Source of the DNA: Ectobius pallidus
Lineage: Eukaryota > Arthropoda > Insecta > Blattodea > Ectobiidae
Assembly: GCA_964059195.1 (NCBI GenBank)
Contig: CAXKWD010000005.1
Coordinates: 91,339,882 to 91,403,881 of the forward strand
Direction: 5' to 3'
DNA: 64,000 nucleotides
Positions within the stretch are counted from its first letter, which is position 1; each line of letters starts with the position of its first letter. The translations under genes were made by a program, and so were the position numbers. Under the pieces are notes generated by a model. The model did not search any database. It was given only the letters and a program-made list of their open reading frames with translations, and had not been told where the DNA came from. Positions 23,235 through 35,053 of this stretch are shown piece after piece.

Positions 23235-23312
23235 GAGGTACCGGGAATTGAATCCAAACCTGCAAAGACATAATCAGCAGCGGTAACCATTACACCACAC
23301 AAGCAATCTTCA
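23235..23312 (-). repeat. tRNA-derived SINE head (minus strand)
   Basis: On the minus strand GCTTGTGTGGTGTAATGG contains an A-box match (TGGTGTAATGG), and TTTGGATTCAATTCCCGGTA carries a B-box-like motif about 40 bases later, the normal tRNA spacing. The stems are degenerate, so I read this as a SINE head and not a tRNA gene. Confidence 0.6.
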
Positions 23313-24727
23313 GCTTTACTATTATTCAAATTGTTTTCCTAATTAAAACAATAAAACGCCTGAAGATTTATGCGCGGATGCCCTTAATGATTACCTGTTA
23401 GGTAGGGGTTGTGCACGCAATTAATAGTTTTGAGGACTTTTTATCATATTCTGTGTGACTTTTTTTTTTCTTCCACAGCAGGCTATGTGGTAGTGCATTG
23501 CTCCATCGTTTTAGGTTCACGACTATACCGATATGTTGGCGTCACTTCCGGGTCCGGAACAGCTCCAGTGACGATAACCTCGAATTCAGTCTCTAGGGGC
23601 TGTAAAAAAAGCAAACGATGAGGGAAAGCACTACGGAATAAATAATAAAAAAAGAGACGTAGGTAAATTATCAGGGTGGCTGTCTGTGCTGCGCTCTCTC
23701 GGCAGGACAGGAAATTTGGTACTCTTCTGCAGGACGATTAGCAGCAAGACTCGGTCCACGCATTTTGTTGTTATGACTCTTCTTTTTATGGTGGCAAAAC
23801 CCAATCTCGCCTTCCTGCCATAACCTCACAACTCTTAAAAACCAGCTTCCTTCCAAACTTCATTTTATGGGGCCTTAATTACGTTATGGCAGCATCGAGT
23901 GTAAGCGGGAAGATGAGGGTGGCAATTGGAAGCATCTGACCCCCTTCCACCATAATCTCCCATTAAAATAGTTATGAGAGCAATCAAAATGCGATTTGAG
24001 AAAAAATCTTTAAGGTGGTCTTCCTGCTTGCTTTGCTGTAGACATTGGCCTATGAGTATTCCTATTTTGTATCTAGAAATTTGTGAAATAACTTTAGCCT
24101 ATTTGTAGGCGTAATTCGTTTTAAAATTTCAGTATTTCGGTGTTTGGTGATGTTATTTTAAAATATGATCTATATAGGCCTATGCAAAATTTATAATCCA
24201 CTCATTATCCTATTATGAATTACTCAATTAAAAGCCAGGTACATTTTATTGTCAGCTTATTATAAATTTTCCATAAAAAAACTGCATTAAATTTGTATTC
24301 TAGAATACTTAAAAACTCATTAAAACTTAAAACTATTTATTCCAGGCGAGGACAGAAGGTGACTATATGACGTCAGTGCAGTCAACTCTTCTCCTGCGGG
24401 TATTCTACTACGAGGAGTTTGTGAAATGTAGGCACCATTGAACAGGAGGAAGAAACGAGAATTAGTATTGCGGCAGCGGAGTGCTCTTGTCTGACGTCAC
24501 AAACAGTGAATCGCGTGCACTTCCTTCATAAACGTCATTAATGGACGAAGCTATCTTCCACTGATTTATTCTGAATGTAATGCAACATGCGTTGCATTGC
24601 AGGTTGATCCTGTGTTTCATTCACTTTAATAGAATAAGTAATATTCCATTGAATTCAAGAGAAAAATGATCTATCTGAATACTAAAAGACATTTAGAATA
24701 GCAATAATAAGTACATAATATAAAATA
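23313..24727. other. Intergenic, no gene recognised
   Basis: No recognised gene. Two perfect TGACGTCA octamers lie at 24368-24375 and 24492-24499 within a locally GC-richer stretch (24350-24540). Promoter function is not shown. Confidence 0.45.
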
Positions 24728-25650
24728 CTAGCTTAAAAGGCCCAGCGTCCCCCGGGTTTTGTATTTTGTAATTCTAAATTAACATAGGAAGGACTTTCGA
24801 TTTTAAAACTCTAGGTTCCTATGTAGGTATGAAGAAATTGAAATGAAGAAGAACGACTTATCGCAATCAGACTATTCCCTCATAAAACGCTTGATATAGC
24901 TTTTTATGGCTCATAGAGGATGTCGAATTTGGCACCCCGTTTCTTCTACACACCATGCCTACACACACCTACACACCCTGGGAGGGTGTTAAAAAGGAAT
25001 TCGATATTACTTTATACTTTTCTCCTAAAAAACCTAGGACATATAAATGCATCCCACGCATATGACTAAAAATGTTCCATCCTATTTTGTCTTCTTTTAG
25101 ACGCTTAGGGCCTATAATAAACGCCCCTATCTCTCAATAAATACAAAACCTACAGCTATGAACAACGTTATCAGTGGATAGAATTTTTTACCGAATTCGT
25201 TGGCGCCCTAGCAGGCTGAGACAATTGGATTAAGCTGTTCCTGCAATACGAACTCTATTCTACATCAAAATGTGAACTGAGAAAATGATATTCTCCGTGT
25301 CCAAGGTAGAGAAAATTATTTGATTGCAACAAATTGTGCATTATTTTCGTGGATTTCATTATTCATTATTTATTTACACCAATGAATAATATCGGTAGCT
25401 TCTCTAATTTGTCAAAGCCCAGTTACTTGCAATTTCCAAAGCCTTATGTGAACACTCGAACAATACACTGTTGTCATGATAACTGAATTGCATTTTCATT
25501 AATTGAGTATAATATTTTCAGAAATTATATACATTTTCAAGGAAAGGAGTGGTTTGTTTGAATTTTAATGTTGACCGCGTTACTTTCTGGGTTGAACTGG
25601 GCATGAGTTCAAAATGTCGTGCAAATTGCTCCACACACCCAAATACACAT
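24728..25650 (+). repeat. Dispersed ~1-kb CTAGCTTAAAAGGCCC repeat, copy A
   Basis: It starts CTAGCTTAAAAGGCCCAGCG and has the blocks GGACTTTCGATTTTAAAACT, GAACGACTTATC, GCTCATAGAGGATGTCGAAT, AAAAATGTTCCATCC, ATCAGTGGATAGAATTTTTT and TTTTAATGTTGACCGCGTTAC. The end is ragged near CCACACACCC. It has no ORF of meaning and no clear TIRs. Confidence 0.85.
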
Positions 25651-26622
25651 AGTTATTACTCAAGTGATATTTAAGTCTGATGTTAAATGTTTTGAGAAGA
25701 AAGTATGAAGAAACAGACAGCTTAACTATTCCACTGCAATGAAAACAAACACTTCTGCATAATCATAAAATACTTTTCGCAAATTTAAAAAAAAAAAACG
25801 CGCCGCATAAAAACAGAAACAAAATCGTATGTAGCTTGAAATGCAAAAAAAAAAATACAGCATGTCTACAGGTGTAGAACAATATTAAATTTTTTAGTAT
25901 TCACGACGCGACAAGAGAGTGTAGATCTGCGGAAATCCAAATAAAACCATGGCAACCGATTGAAAAGCTCCCCTCGTACAGCATAGTCTGCTCCAATTTA
26001 TACAATTGTTGTGTATTTCACTTATAGCAGCTGAAAAAACTTTTTTGTTATATTCCTTCAAAAGCTTGATGCCAAATGCATGCAAGCTGTTCTAAAAAGA
26101 CTACATGAGGCCTTGGATAGCTGTATTGTAGGAATCAATTCGAAATATTCTCTTTGCAGGTACAGATTCTATATGTTGAAAAACGGAAACACCATGTTGT
26201 AAAATGAATGACAGTGAATGAAATGTTTTCCTATCGTTAAAGTGTTGAATATAACCCGTACTTGAAAAATCGTAGTACGGGCGATAAAAACGACAGAATG
26301 AAAGAGGAGATTTCAATATCGACGCCAAAGCGCTATTTTTTGACGTACGAACAGTTTTACTGCTTCTTTCTTTTCAATTGAAAATAAAATGTAAATTCCA
26401 CGTAAAGTTATGCTTATGGCAAAGCGTAGCGGATACAGATTATGTTTAGAGGAAAAGAATGTATAATATATTGTAAGGAAAAATGTGCGAGAAACGACTA
26501 AGACACACTGAACTTAAATTTGGCCCACAAATATATACTACATCTGCATCATTGAGTGCCTTAGATTTTCTGAAAGACTTTTCATTGAATCGTACGTGCA
26601 TTATCAATAACTATATTAATTA
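25651..26622. other. Intergenic, no gene recognised
   Basis: AT-rich. Two minus-strand frames (25894-26085, 26101-26328) have mixed composition but match no family I recognise. Confidence 0.4.
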
Positions 26623-27648
26623 CTAGCTTAATAGGCCCGGCGTCACCCCGGGCTTTGTATTTTGCTTGTCATTAGCTTATGGAGGATTTTCAAAATTTAG
26701 GTCCTTGCGTAGGTATCTAGAGTTTGAAGCGAAGAGGAATTATTCATCACACTCAAACAATTCCCATTCCCTCAGAAAATGCAAGATATATCTTTTTATC
26801 GCTCTTACAGGACTTGGAATTTTGCAACCCATTGCTTCTACGCACCAGGGGTTGAAATAAGAAGAAACAGAAATTCTGGTAACATAAAATTTTACTATCT
26901 ATAGTTTCATGTTGAAAAAAAAAAATCGGGGCTAAAATCAAAAGAAAATCAATATCATTTTCAACACTTCCCCGAAAACCTGGGACATAAAATTTACTGC
27001 GAACAAAGGACTAAAAATGTTCCATCTTATTTTGTCTCACAGTACACCCCTACTTCTCAACTAATACAAAGCCTGCAGCTATGAATAACGTATCAGTGGA
27101 TAGGATATTTAGCGACTTCTGACATAGCAAACTCGCTACCCATCGTTGGCACAAACTTAGGTTGAGATAACTAATATTATACAACACGACCTCTTATTCT
27201 TTATAAAATATGAAGTGATAAAATGATATAGTCTATGTCCAGTGTAGAGAAAGTTATGTGATGTATCACATCCTATATTTATTTACGTGGATTTCACTCT
27301 CCATTATGGATTTACAGAAACGATTTCTATCGTTAGCCTCTCTGATTATTAGTCAAAGCCAAGTGTGATGCAACTTCTAAAGCCACTTGTGAACACTGGA
27401 AACAGTTCAGTTCTCATGGGGATTGCACACGCAGTTGTTTATTTATGAATTGCATTTGGTGAATTTAGTATACTTCTAGAAATTATATAACTTTAGAACG
27501 AAAGGCGTGTTTTTTTTTGAATTTTAATGTTACCTTTGTTTCTTTCCTAGTTGTGAAAAATTTCATGCAAATTGCTCAAAGCATATAGATTTGTATAGGG
27601 AACAACATACCCATATACATATAAACATTCAATTTTATATTATACAAG
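26623..27648 (+). repeat. Dispersed ~1-kb repeat, copy B
   Basis: It begins CTAGCTTAATAGGCCCGGCG and keeps the full block order of the family, ending near AACATTCAATTTTATATTAT. This is one of the longer copies (about 1026 bp). Confidence 0.85.
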
Positions 27649-28988
27649 CTAAAAATCACCGATTTTGAACCATTTTTTCTCTGAATAAACATAGTGTGTA
27701 ATCATGGAAACCATCCCCAAATTTTCGAAAAGTTGAAAGTAATTTTTCATTGCGTTGAAGTCGTGAATTCCGAACTCAGTTTTTAATTTACCTAAATTAG
27801 CTTCCACGACATTATTGAGAGACTGTAGGCAAGGAAAATGGTAAAAGTGTTTTTCAAGCAGATTTCTTGCTTGCCACGTCTTATCGGCCCGGTATTAATC
27901 AAAGAGAGAAGGTTGCCCCTGACGGTAATAGTACGTCACATCATCAGCCGGTACAGTTTTGCCAACCTCTGCTGTAGTGAATATTATGCTATTTTTATTT
28001 GTACAGGAATCTGCATGACAGAACTTTTGGAATAGCTGTGATAGTATTATGTTCATTCTCGTTATGTGACCGTCATAAAATTGTGGCATGTGACATTGAA
28101 GCACGTCCACTACTGCAAGCAGGCAGCTTGGTTCAGGTCGGTGGAATGAGGTACACAACACACACTTCCCCCTTCTAATCCTGAGTTCCTCGTCCATGCA
28201 TTAAGTAGGCATGAAAACTTAATTGCAAAAGGAAGAAACATTAACAGGCCTACGTTCATTTCCTATCATACTAGTATCCAATACTTTCTCTATATTGTAT
28301 CAGACATTATGTATGTGTTCCTTACCTCTGCCATCTGAAGCGTAGTCTATCCCAGTCAAATATTCCGTCCACTGGACGACTATGCACATACACTTTAACA
28401 CACGACAACTAGAAACACTCCGCTGAAAGAATACGTCACATGGGCACACAGTGTATATTTCTAACAACTTAAAAACCTTTCCAACTTTTCACCGACACAC
28501 TCCCGATGTAAACCACTGACGTAACACTCGAATATGTACTCTAATCGATCTGCGGATGCGGATCGATTGCAAGGATTACGGACATCGACATTGATCAGTG
28601 TCACTATGAGCATCGTAGCCAAGTAAATTAATGTCCCGATCATCTTCTATGTCCGCTTGGTCCACTTGCGGCCGTCGTGCTTATTTTTGTGTCCTTTCAG
28701 AGTTTTTGTAATTAATAATTAATACATTATGAACCAATGGCATAATTTAAAATTGTGTTTCATAGTAATATTCTTTTCTTCTAAGTTTTGAAGTTAAAAT
28801 GTCAAGTGGCAGTACAAAATAGTAATAGTACATTTCGCACACTTGTGATGGCAGCACTTTGTAATGGTTTCGGCTGTTTTCACCAAAGACGTTTAGTTCC
28901 TAAGTCATGTCATTCTTCCAAACGGTTTTCGACTCTGTATTGTGTTGTCCTTATCTAGTAGACTTTTGGCCATACTTTTTAGTTCAAA
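27649..28988. other. Intergenic, no gene recognised
   Basis: The minus-strand frame 27895-28197 (100 codons, from ATG, cysteine- and histidine-containing) is the least AT-driven frame here, but I cannot place it in a family. It could be a relic or chance. Confidence 0.4.
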
Positions 28989-29439
28989 ATGTCGGAAACA
29001 AAGAAACGACGCATTGCAGATGAGAAACGAAAGTTTCATTCTAAGTTAGATATATAAGCATTCATGAGCCACAGATTATTGTCTCTGTTGGACACTACAT
29101 GAGAATATTATAGGAGAAAAATTCCTCCGGCACTGGGACTTGAACCCAGGACCTTTGGCTTTGGCTTAGCTCAGTTGGTAGAGCATTGGCGCGAATAGCC
29201 AAAGGTCCTGGGTTCAAGTCCCAGTGCCGGAGGAATTTTTCTTCTTCATTCTAAGTGTCGAGCATAACGGTAAACCAAAATGTGTTATTTATTCCTAAGC
29301 CAAAAATGTGACATTCCCGAAGATTTCTGGAGACTGTTAACAAAAGATCGTTTTCCTAAACTACATAAATTTGTAATTGGAACACTGTCATTATCAGGTA
29401 GTAATGTGTGTGAAACGGCTTTTCCTGCCTTAAAAGCCA
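28989..29439 (+). pseudogene. Internally deleted BED/hAT transposase relic
   Basis: The ATG at 28989 opens MSETKKRRIADEKRKFHSK, like the N-terminus of hAT-derived BED or GTF2IRD2/ZBED5-like proteins. After the 198-bp insertion (29047-29244) another frame gives VEHNGKPKCVIY, the start of the zinc-binding BED-like motif. Without any catalytic domain between, the next frame reads DIPEDFWRLLTKDRFPKLHK and a C-terminal stretch with VCETAFPALK, the hAT C-terminal dimerisation region (pattern ...FW......YP.....A......GS...CE.AFS.MK). Most of the RNase H-like core is therefore deleted. A copy of the 1-kb repeat (from 29440) ends it. Confidence 0.65.
29047..29244 (+). mobile_element. tRNA-like palindromic short retroposon with 12-bp target duplication
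   Basis: A 198-bp insertion flanked by the direct repeat TTCATTCTAAGT (29035-29046 and 29245-29256). Its 3' two-thirds is a perfect 45-bp inverted repeat (29116-29160 and 29197-29241) around a 36-bp centre. Positions 29160-29232 fold as a tRNA: TA at positions 8 and 9, D arm GCTC/GAGC, anticodon arm TTGGC/GCCAA with 7-nt loop GCGAATA (GAA in the anticodon place), a 5-nt variable region, and T arm CTGGG/CCCAG with loop TTCAAGT. The acceptor stem pairs with two G-U pairs and one mismatch. Base C stands at position 33 where tRNAs have U. So it is tRNA-like, but probably not a working tRNA-Phe gene. Confidence 0.82.
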
Positions 29440-30426
29440 CTAGCTTAAAAGGCCCGGCGTCGCCCTGGTTTTGTATTCTGTAATACGAAATTAACTTATG
29501 AAGGTCCTTATATGGGTATGTAGAATTTTAAATGAGGAAGAACGACTTATCACACTCAAACTATTCACTCAGAAAACGCTTGATATAGTTTTTATGGCTC
29601 AAAGAGGACTTATAATTTTCACCCCATTGCTTCTACACACCAAGCCTGGGAGGGGTTGAAATAAGAAAAACAAATTCTAGTAACATAAAATTATACTGGC
29701 TTTTACAGAATATTTTATTTCTCACTCTCATGCTACCATCCAACCGTTTCGGGACTGAATTCAAAAAGAAATTCAATATCGCGTTCATATTTTCCTCCCC
29801 AAAAACCTGGAACATATAGGACTAAAAATGTACCATCCTATTTTGTCTCCTTTTAGATGCTTAGGGCCTATGTAAACTTCTATATTTCTGAACTAATACA
29901 AAGCCTACAGCTATGAACAACATATCAGTGGATAGAATTTTTTACCGACTTCTGATAGGCCTATAGCATATTCTTTGGCACACACTCAGGCTGAGACAAC
30001 TGGATTAAGCTGTCCCGGCAATACGACCTCTTATTCTACATCAAAATGTGAAGTGAGAAGATGATTTTCTCCATGTTCAGGGTTAGAACTTATGTGACTG
30101 CATCACATTGTGCATTATTTTCGTGGATTCCATTCTTAATTACTTATTTACACCAATGCATTACATCAATTGCATCAGAATTTGTTAAAGCCCAGAATTA
30201 TGTGGCTCCCAAAGCCCTATGTGATCAATATACTGTTGTCATGAGAACTGTATTGCATTTGAAAAACAAGTTATTCAGTACAAAATTTTCAGAAATCATA
30301 TGATTTCTTGAGGGAAGGAGTTTTAATACTGACCGCGTTCCTTTCTGGGCTGAACCGGGTATGGGTTCAAAATTTCGTGCAAATTGGTCCACACACCCAC
30401 ATACCACTTTCGATTTTATATATTAG
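29440..30426 (+). repeat. Dispersed ~1-kb repeat, copy C
   Basis: It begins CTAGCTTAAAAGGCCCGGCG and ends TTTTATATATTAG, inserted at the end of the BED/hAT relic. The block order matches copies A, B and D. Confidence 0.88.
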
Positions 30427-33132
30427 ATGTGCAGTCCATCAGCGTTTACATCCTAAAATTCTTAATTATTTAATTTTCTTATGAAACTTATTTCTAAACA
30501 ATATAACGAAAATTTGAAGTTTTTCTGAGACTTTTTTAAAAAAAATAAACTACAAGTGTCAAAGCAAAAATCCTACTTCATGTTTTCACATAGTTAAATT
30601 ACACCAGAAAAAAAGTCTCTAATATAGCCTACCTTTAATAATTTTCAAGTTATTATGTAAACGGTGTACAAAATTGAGCATTGCGAACGGAGTGAATTTA
30701 AAATGACGTCCGTCAGCATTTATGAACATAACTCCGGAAGTATTATACACATATCAAATATCTTTCACCACATTGAAGAAAAAAGTGCGTGCTACAAATA
30801 AAAAAATAATTTGAAAAAATCATTTTTACTCTCAAAGGTGTACCTCTCCCCTGGTGTCTGCCTCTGTGTGATTGAAAAAAATAAAAATAATAATAAAAAT
30901 AATAATAATATAACTATAAAAAAAATTGTCTGAGGATGCACGTATGTGTATCATTAGGACTATTAATCCTTACCAGCTGACAAGTCCGAGTTCGATTTTC
31001 TTCAGAAGAATACCCAGGACCTATCTCAGTCCAATTAGTGCATATGTGCACTCAATGACTGAAGTTTTCTTCCTCGTTGTACGATGACATTGAGAAAGTA
31101 CATACTGCAGTAGGTGTATAATTATTCACACTAGCTCTTTAGTTCGTATTCATGTTAATAATTTCGATAGTGAACCAGATTCATATTCATAAGCTCAGAT
31201 CCATAAACTTGCTATATTTATCCTAGCAACGTCGCATAATTATTTCGTATTCCGAAAGTGTATTGTTACTGAATACTGATAAATTTTTTCGTTAAAATAA
31301 TTACACTATTGGCTTAAATAACATTTAAACGTTAAGTGAATGAAATGCAAGGAGACTGCGGTTGCAGGGATAATGTTTACCATGTGAAGTGCCCTGGTTC
31401 CGAGGGATTGTTTGAGAGCAAAGAGCGTGTATTTCGTAACACAACAATATTCACATTTTCGTCTGAGTAATTATGTATTAATATATACATATCAAGTTAT
31501 ATATACTGTTTGCATACGTTGATATGTACCGGTACTGCTCCATTATGGATATTAGTATACGTGCACATCGCACGGTGTTTCCGAAATAAGTACACATTCC
31601 AGACGGAGTATTCCAGAAAAGACAGATCTTTCCGATACAACACCTTTATTGAGACAAATCCCCAATAAGACAACATTTATGATTGATTTTGAATAATGCT
31701 ATAGGCCTATACCGGACAATGGTTTTACGCAAAGTAGACAATATGTGAAAAGTTCTTTCTCATATTTTAGGTTTGTAGTAGGGCTATTTGGTCGACCGCT
31801 GTGATGTAGATATCGTGCCCTCATCTAGATCCGAAGGCCATGGGATCAAACCAGGCCGCAGTCTATGAATTTTTTCAGGACGTAAAAATCCTGGCACGGA
31901 TTTTAAGCTGGGGGGGGGGGACTCGAAGGCTACGGGTGGGTCGGGAAGTGGGCGGGGACAACCAGGCAGGGAGAGTAACTACTAAATAGTATTAACTGAT
32001 TTCCAGTATCAGTGGACCAAAACTACAGGCCAAAAACGAGCGGCTGAACTGTAGCGCCTCGTCACAAACTCCTGCTAAACGGCAGTTTAACCTGAGCCGG
32101 AATGCGAAGCGAGAAAATCGCAAAGTCCATGCTTAGAGCAGAGAAAGAGACTCATGTAATAATCTGCAGCGCCTGAAAATAGCTGTTATAATACTTATAA
32201 TTTAAAACAGTACTTTTGTCATACAGTGGTCAAGAAGGACAGATGGAAGAGGAGCGTTGATTGCTGAACAGTCTGTAGTGAACCCATTGCAGCGCGTTAA
32301 GAAATTGGATGAAACATTATTCATGTGAGCAAAGTGGTTTGCATTCGTTTTCCCTTCCCTTCTTTTAATGAAAAGGGAGATCATAAGCGAAAATGTTTGC
32401 TCAATTAAATAGCGCTCTGACCTCCAGGCCAATCTAAGAAGAGTACGATTCATCCATTAGTAAAAACAAAAATAGCAGCCCATAATAATAAAAATAATAA
32501 TCATCATAATGATCACTCGCGCATTTTCTCTCTCCTCATACGGTACTATTCGCTAAAAGAACAAGCCCTAATATATGAAAATAGCGTAAAAATAGGAAAA
32601 TACACTAATCTAGAAACTTCTGAAGTCTACTATTAAACACCACTTCAACACAGACTACAAGACTTCATTCAAGACATCTACAGCTCCCTCCAAGAGTAAC
32701 AACATACTGCAATTCTGAAGAACTATCACCGGAGCATCTTCCCATGTTTAACACCCCGCTATGTTTATTGAGTATTTTGACTAACTCATGCCAAACTCTG
32801 TAAATACCTCGTGGTATACCTGTTGGTGAAACAAGAGTTATATAGACTATCTTCTTGTAAATAAATAAAAAAAGTCTACTATTTCAGTAAATGCTTTTGA
32901 GGACATCACTTGACGACAAAGTATGTTCTTCGTTGTATAACAAAACTTTGTTTTCGAGTTTTCACAAGAGATACGAGTAAACGACCTCCAGTATTGATGT
33001 GAACTATTTGGGACTTATGGAGTAATATTTATGACGAATAATTTATTACAAGACATTGACAGTGCCTCATGAAGCCTAACAAGCCTGTAAATACAGGCTT
33101 TCAAGTTTCCTAATACAGTATATATATTCTTA
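30427..33132. other. Intergenic with SINE-like and G-rich fragments
   Basis: No gene is recognised. The stretch 31775-31885 (GGTCGACCGCTGTGATG... GGGATCAAACCAGG) looks like a degenerate tRNA-derived SINE head. A run of ten G (31911-31920) followed by more GGG tracts to about 31960 could form a G-quadruplex. An imperfect AAT-type repeat lies at 30880-30920. The minus-strand frame 32202-32453 is unassigned. Confidence 0.5.
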
Positions 33133-34117
33133 CTAGCTGAAAAGGCCCGGCGTCGCCCGGGCTTTGTATTTTGTAATTTGAAATTAACTTATGGAGGACT
33201 TTCGATTTTGAAACTCTAGGTCCTTATATAATATGTATGTAAAATTTGAAGTGAGGAAGAACAACTATCGCACTCAAACTGTTCCCTCAGAAAACGCTAG
33301 ATATAGCTTTTTTATGGCTCATAGAGGATGTCGAATCTTGCATTCCGTTGCTTCTACATACCATTCCTGATAGGGGTTGAAATAAGAAGAAAGATAAATA
33401 CCAGTTACATAAGATTGCATTGTCTTTACGGAAAATTTTATTTCTCACTCTCATGTTATCATACAACCGGTTCGGGGCTGAAATAAAAAAAGATAACACT
33501 TTCATACTTTCCTCCCGAAAAACCTGGGACATAATATACACCGGGGCATAGGACTGAAAATGTTCCATCCCATGTTGTCTTCTTTCAGATGCTTAGGGTC
33601 TATGATAAACATTTCTTAACTAATACAAAACCTATAGCTATGAATAACGTATCAGTGGATTGGATTTTTTACAGACTGCAGATATAGCATACTCATTGGC
33701 AAACTCTTAAGCTGTCCCTGCAATACGACCGCTTATTCTACATAAAAATGTGAAGTGAAAAAATTATATTTTCCATGTCGAGGGTAGAGAAATTTATGTG
33801 ACTGCATTCGTTAAAGTCCAGCCCTAGTCCTGCCAAAGCCCTATATGAACTGTGTAAACAATACACTGTTGTCTTGACAACTGAATTGGATTTCATTTTT
33901 CAGTATAATATTCTCACAAATTATATAAATTTTCAAGGGAAGGAGTGATTTGTTTGAATTTTAATGTTGACCGCGTTACTTCCCGGGTTTAACTGGGTAT
34001 GTGTGCAGAATGTCGTGTAAATTGGTAAAGAAATGTAGATTTCTATAGGGAACATACATACATACATAGGCCTACATACATATCCACAAACACACATTCA
34101 ACTTTATATATTAGATA
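33133..34117 (+). repeat. Dispersed ~1-kb repeat, copy D
   Basis: It begins CTAGCTGAAAAGGCCCGGCG with TCGCCCGGGC after it, and ends CAACTTTATATATTAGATA. This is the best-preserved copy at both ends (985 bp). Confidence 0.9.
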
Positions 34118-35046
34118 GAAACAAATTCTAAATGTAAAATGCCAAGAATCGCAAATGTATACGCCAATTGGCTGACGCCCCCATCGGAGTAGAGCCAGTT
34201 AACATAAGAGATCAGATGGAAACCGTGACATTGGTCGATGGGGAGGAGGCAATATATATGATTATGCAAACAATATGTAGATGCAGCGCATCCTGGTAGC
34301 TCCAAATAGCATTAGGGAGGTTTGTATCCCTCCTGGCGCGTCGCATATGAATATCTGTATGCAAATGTCATGCACTACATGTTGCTACAAGAAATTAACT
34401 CCGCTTTCTTCCACCCTCACAACAATTCAATAACACAACCCTATTTCCCATTTTCATAGAGAATAATCAAGCTCCGAGTTTCAGAATATTCCCTCCTGCA
34501 ATTCAGATTCATTTTCAAGTAGCGGGTAATTACAGATCTCAAGCCCATAAGCCCTCTACTACTGAATAAACCAGTTCAATGCTTGATCAGCTCGAGAAGT
34601 TACAACTCATCTTCAAAAGTAAATTATTCTTGAACATTGTTCATTTTGGAGGGAAGTCACTTAAGTGATGACCGAAGTGTTGAGAGTGATTTTCTAAACT
34701 TTTTGTCCTAGAAACTTGAAATTTTGCGTATATAATTCAAATGTAAAGAAAAATTAATATTTACAATTTAATTTAAATATATCTAAATTTCTATTTGAGA
34801 TATTAATTAATTAATTAATTAATTAGTATTTTAATCAGAACTGAAATCTATCTCCTCCTACAAATATTAAAATATTAATTTCAGATTTTTTTTATATCCT
34901 TTGATGCTTGCTTTACACATTTATTGAGGTATTGTTTTATATCATTCATAATTATTGTTTAAAAAATATTTTACCCTGAAGAATGAAAAGCTTTTAAAAA
35001 TTAACCACTGCTTATACTACTTATTAGCAAATAATTCAGAAAATCT
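34118..35046. other. Intergenic, no gene recognised
   Basis: AT-rich, with a TTAA repeat near 34805. Nothing coding is recognised. Confidence 0.4.
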
Positions 35047-35053
35047 GATTAGG

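Noticed and set aside
27895..28197. Minus-strand 100-codon gene
   Set aside because: No recognisable domain or neighbouring exons. Left unassigned.
29160..29232. Functional tRNA-Phe (GAA) gene
   Set aside because: The cloverleaf is good, but position 33 is C, the acceptor stem has wobbles and a mismatch, and the sequence lies in a palindromic, target-duplicated insertion. Called a tRNA-like retroposon.
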